Positions 62,825 through 64,000 of a stretch of DNA of 64,000 nt are shown piece by piece; the first letter of the stretch is position 1, and every line of letters begins with the position of its first letter. Source of the stretch: Phoebastria nigripes (lineage: Eukaryota; Chordata; Aves; Procellariiformes; Diomedeidae); contig JAYKAV010000966.1 of assembly GCA_035582835.1 (NCBI GenBank), positions 358,520 to 422,519 of the forward strand, written 5' to 3'. Under the pieces are notes generated by a model. It saw nothing but the letters and a program-made list of their open reading frames with translations, ran no database searches and was not told the origin of the DNA. Both the position numbers and the translations under genes were made by a program.

Positions 62825-63366
62825 CCGTGTTATACATTCACCTGCCAACACTTCGGATTCCCGCAAAAAACACATGCCAGCGCTGGGGGATGCTGCTCCG
62901 TGCCGGGGACAGCTAACCCCTCGCCGTGGGCCGGCACAGCCTCTCTTCCTCGGGGGAGGAAGCCCCCGGAGCCCGGCGGGGATCCTCCTTCCCACCCCAG
63001 GGACACGGGGATCCCACCCGCGGAGTCGAAGGAGCGAAGCCCACCCCGCAAGCGGTGCGGTACGGTCGGGCGGCCGACAGCTTGCCCGACCCCAGCACCG
63101 GAGCCGAGCGAGAAGCTGACGGCGGCGGGGGGGCTGGCCCCGTCCCCCCGGAGCGGCGGGAGCCCCCTCTTCCCTCCCGGCCAACGAAACGTGAACAGGA
63201 CGGCGGGGAGTGCAGGGGAACCCCTGTGCCCCCCCCCTCCCCTCGGGGGTGGGAAAGGACCCAGTTAAGGAGGCAAGGGGGAGATCTCACTGTTCGGGAG
63301 CACCGATATTCTCCCTTTTTGCTGGCTGCTGTGACGGCATCGTGCCCGGGATCTCTTTCGTTAGAG

Positions 63367-63374
63367 CTGATTGG
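63367..63374 (-). promoter_or_regulatory. Inverted CCAAT (NF-Y-type) box, CCAATCAG on the gene strand
   Basis: The plus strand reads CTGATTGG, so the GRM8 strand reads CCAATCAG, a full match to the NF-Y core. NF-Y boxes usually lie 60-100 bp upstream of a transcription start, which would put a start near 63270-63310 at the island edge. A TGACG core lies about 30 bp downstream in gene orientation. The motif is seen directly; its function is inferred. Confidence 0.4.
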
Positions 63375-63829
63375 GGAAGGATATCGACAATAAACTTGAT
63401 AAATATTTAAAGCAAAAAACAAAAGCCCCCGGCGCCACGAAGCGGGTGGAGAGCATTGCCCAGCCCAAAAACGTTAACTNAGGCAAAACTTGCATTATTT
63501 GTGGACTCCTCTCCCCTTAAAATAAGAATTAAAGGAGACACACACACATACAGATACCTTGATCGAAAAGAGTTGCATATCCATATTACTGTAGAGGTCA
63601 CTGGAATTAATACTCGGCGCCGATCGGGAATAGCATGAGGTAATTTCTGTACAACCCTCGTCTCAAATAGCTTCCCCCGGCAGCGTCAGCTTAATATGCA
63701 GGAGCTCAGCCTGGGACAGGTATCCAGGAGAGCGATTTCAGTAGTGCTGCATAACACTCGCGATCAGCCAAGCCGAACCGGCTCCACTCTCTCCTTCCTT
63801 ATTCCTCCTCCCCTCGCCTAAAAAAAACC

Positions 63830-64000
63830 CACAACTTTTTGGGACCAGTGGCTCAGCCCCCGTGACGATATCCACCCTCTGCCGCCTCGCCGCTCAATTG
63901 TAGCGGCGGACCCACGCACCGGCCCGGCCGTGCCGTTCACAGCCAAGTGAGAAAACGCCCCCCAGCCCCCGCCCCCCGGCCAGTTCCCCCTCCCCGGCGG
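63830..64000. promoter_or_regulatory. Second CpG-rich block with GC boxes, running off the window end
   Basis: CpG density rises again from about 63840 to the edge. The block contains a TGACG core at 63863-63867 and a C-rich GC box (CCCCCGCCCCCC) at 63966-63977. It may be the continuation of the GRM8 CpG island interrupted by the AT-richer 63380-63830 segment, or a separate upstream element. It is truncated by the window. Confidence 0.5.

Larger units (their letters stand above)
61500..63300 (-). promoter_or_regulatory. GRM8: CpG island, probable GRM8 promoter / noncoding first exon region
   Basis: GC content and CpG density rise sharply at about 61500 and stay high to about 63300, with an AT- and T-rich break at roughly 62560-62840. 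The rest of the window is AT-rich and CpG-poor. A GC box (CCCCGCCC) lies at 62117-62124, and CRE-like TGACG cores at 63117-63121 and just beyond the island at 63332-63336. The island lies 5-7 kb upstream of the GRM8 coding exon in the gene's direction. That fits human GRM8, where a noncoding 5' exon precedes the first coding exon. No TATA box stands out, as is usual for CpG-island promoters. The transcription start and exon borders cannot be fixed from sequence. Assigning the island to GRM8 rather than to an undetected upstream gene is inference. Confidence 0.7.

Noticed and set aside
62903..62916. REST/RE1-like half site (GGGGACAGC) in the CpG island
   Set aside because: Only the GGACAGC half fits; the other half matches about 5 of 9 positions, too weak to call.
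62219..63268. 349-codon plus-strand open frame in the CpG island
   Set aside because: GC-rich DNA has few stop codons, so long frames arise on both strands. The translation is Pro/Gly/Arg-rich, crosses a T/G low-complexity tract that gives poly-Phe, and shows no domain.
2559..63480. Ten isolated single 'n' bases (2559, 5058, 8135, 11695, 20769, 29961, 48118, 54408, 55146, 63480)
   Set aside because: These are assembly or consensus ambiguities, not biology; none falls in the GRM8 exon.

Overview
The window is vertebrate genomic DNA, very probably from a bird. Two things point that way. CR1 LINE fragments lie at about 11.2-13.2 kb, 20.4 kb and 51.6 kb, with the terminal (ATTCTATG)-type tail and the conserved CR1 reverse-transcriptase text. 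Otherwise the sequence is AT-rich and repeat-poor, with no Alu/B1-type SINEs. Ten isolated single 'n' bases suggest a draft assembly.

Only one protein-coding exon is convincing: the first coding exon of GRM8 (metabotropic glutamate receptor 8), on the minus strand at 55865-56374. It encodes residues 1-170, from the signal peptide into lobe 1 of the Venus-flytrap ligand-binding domain, and ends at a clean AAG|GTAAGG donor. Because the gene reads right to left, 1-55864 is the start of the very long intron after this exon; the next coding exon is not in the window. The stretch from about 56.5 to 61.5 kb is probably the intron separating this exon from an upstream noncoding exon.

At the right end, 61.5-64.0 kb is a large CpG island with GC boxes, an inverted CCAAT box and a CpG-rich 32-bp minisatellite. 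It is the best candidate for the GRM8 promoter and first noncoding exon. The many open frames there are products of GC richness.

The intron holds one long decayed CR1 copy whose catalytic motif is broken, two short CR1 3' ends, probable MIR-like fossils and other unnamed ancient interspersed repeats. It also holds a ~227-bp inverted pair of homologous segments at 17.8 and 20.5 kb, several micro- and minisatellites, two G-quadruplex motifs, a perfect 20-bp palindrome, a facing pair of octamer (POU) sites, and three CpG-enriched patches in otherwise CpG-poor sequence. No operon, CRISPR array, phage, tRNA, rRNA or new multi-gene system is visible. The most useful leads are regulatory or structural: the inverted pair, the intronic CpG patches, the CpG-island minisatellite and the GRM8 leader. 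All identity, CpG and length figures were made by eye.
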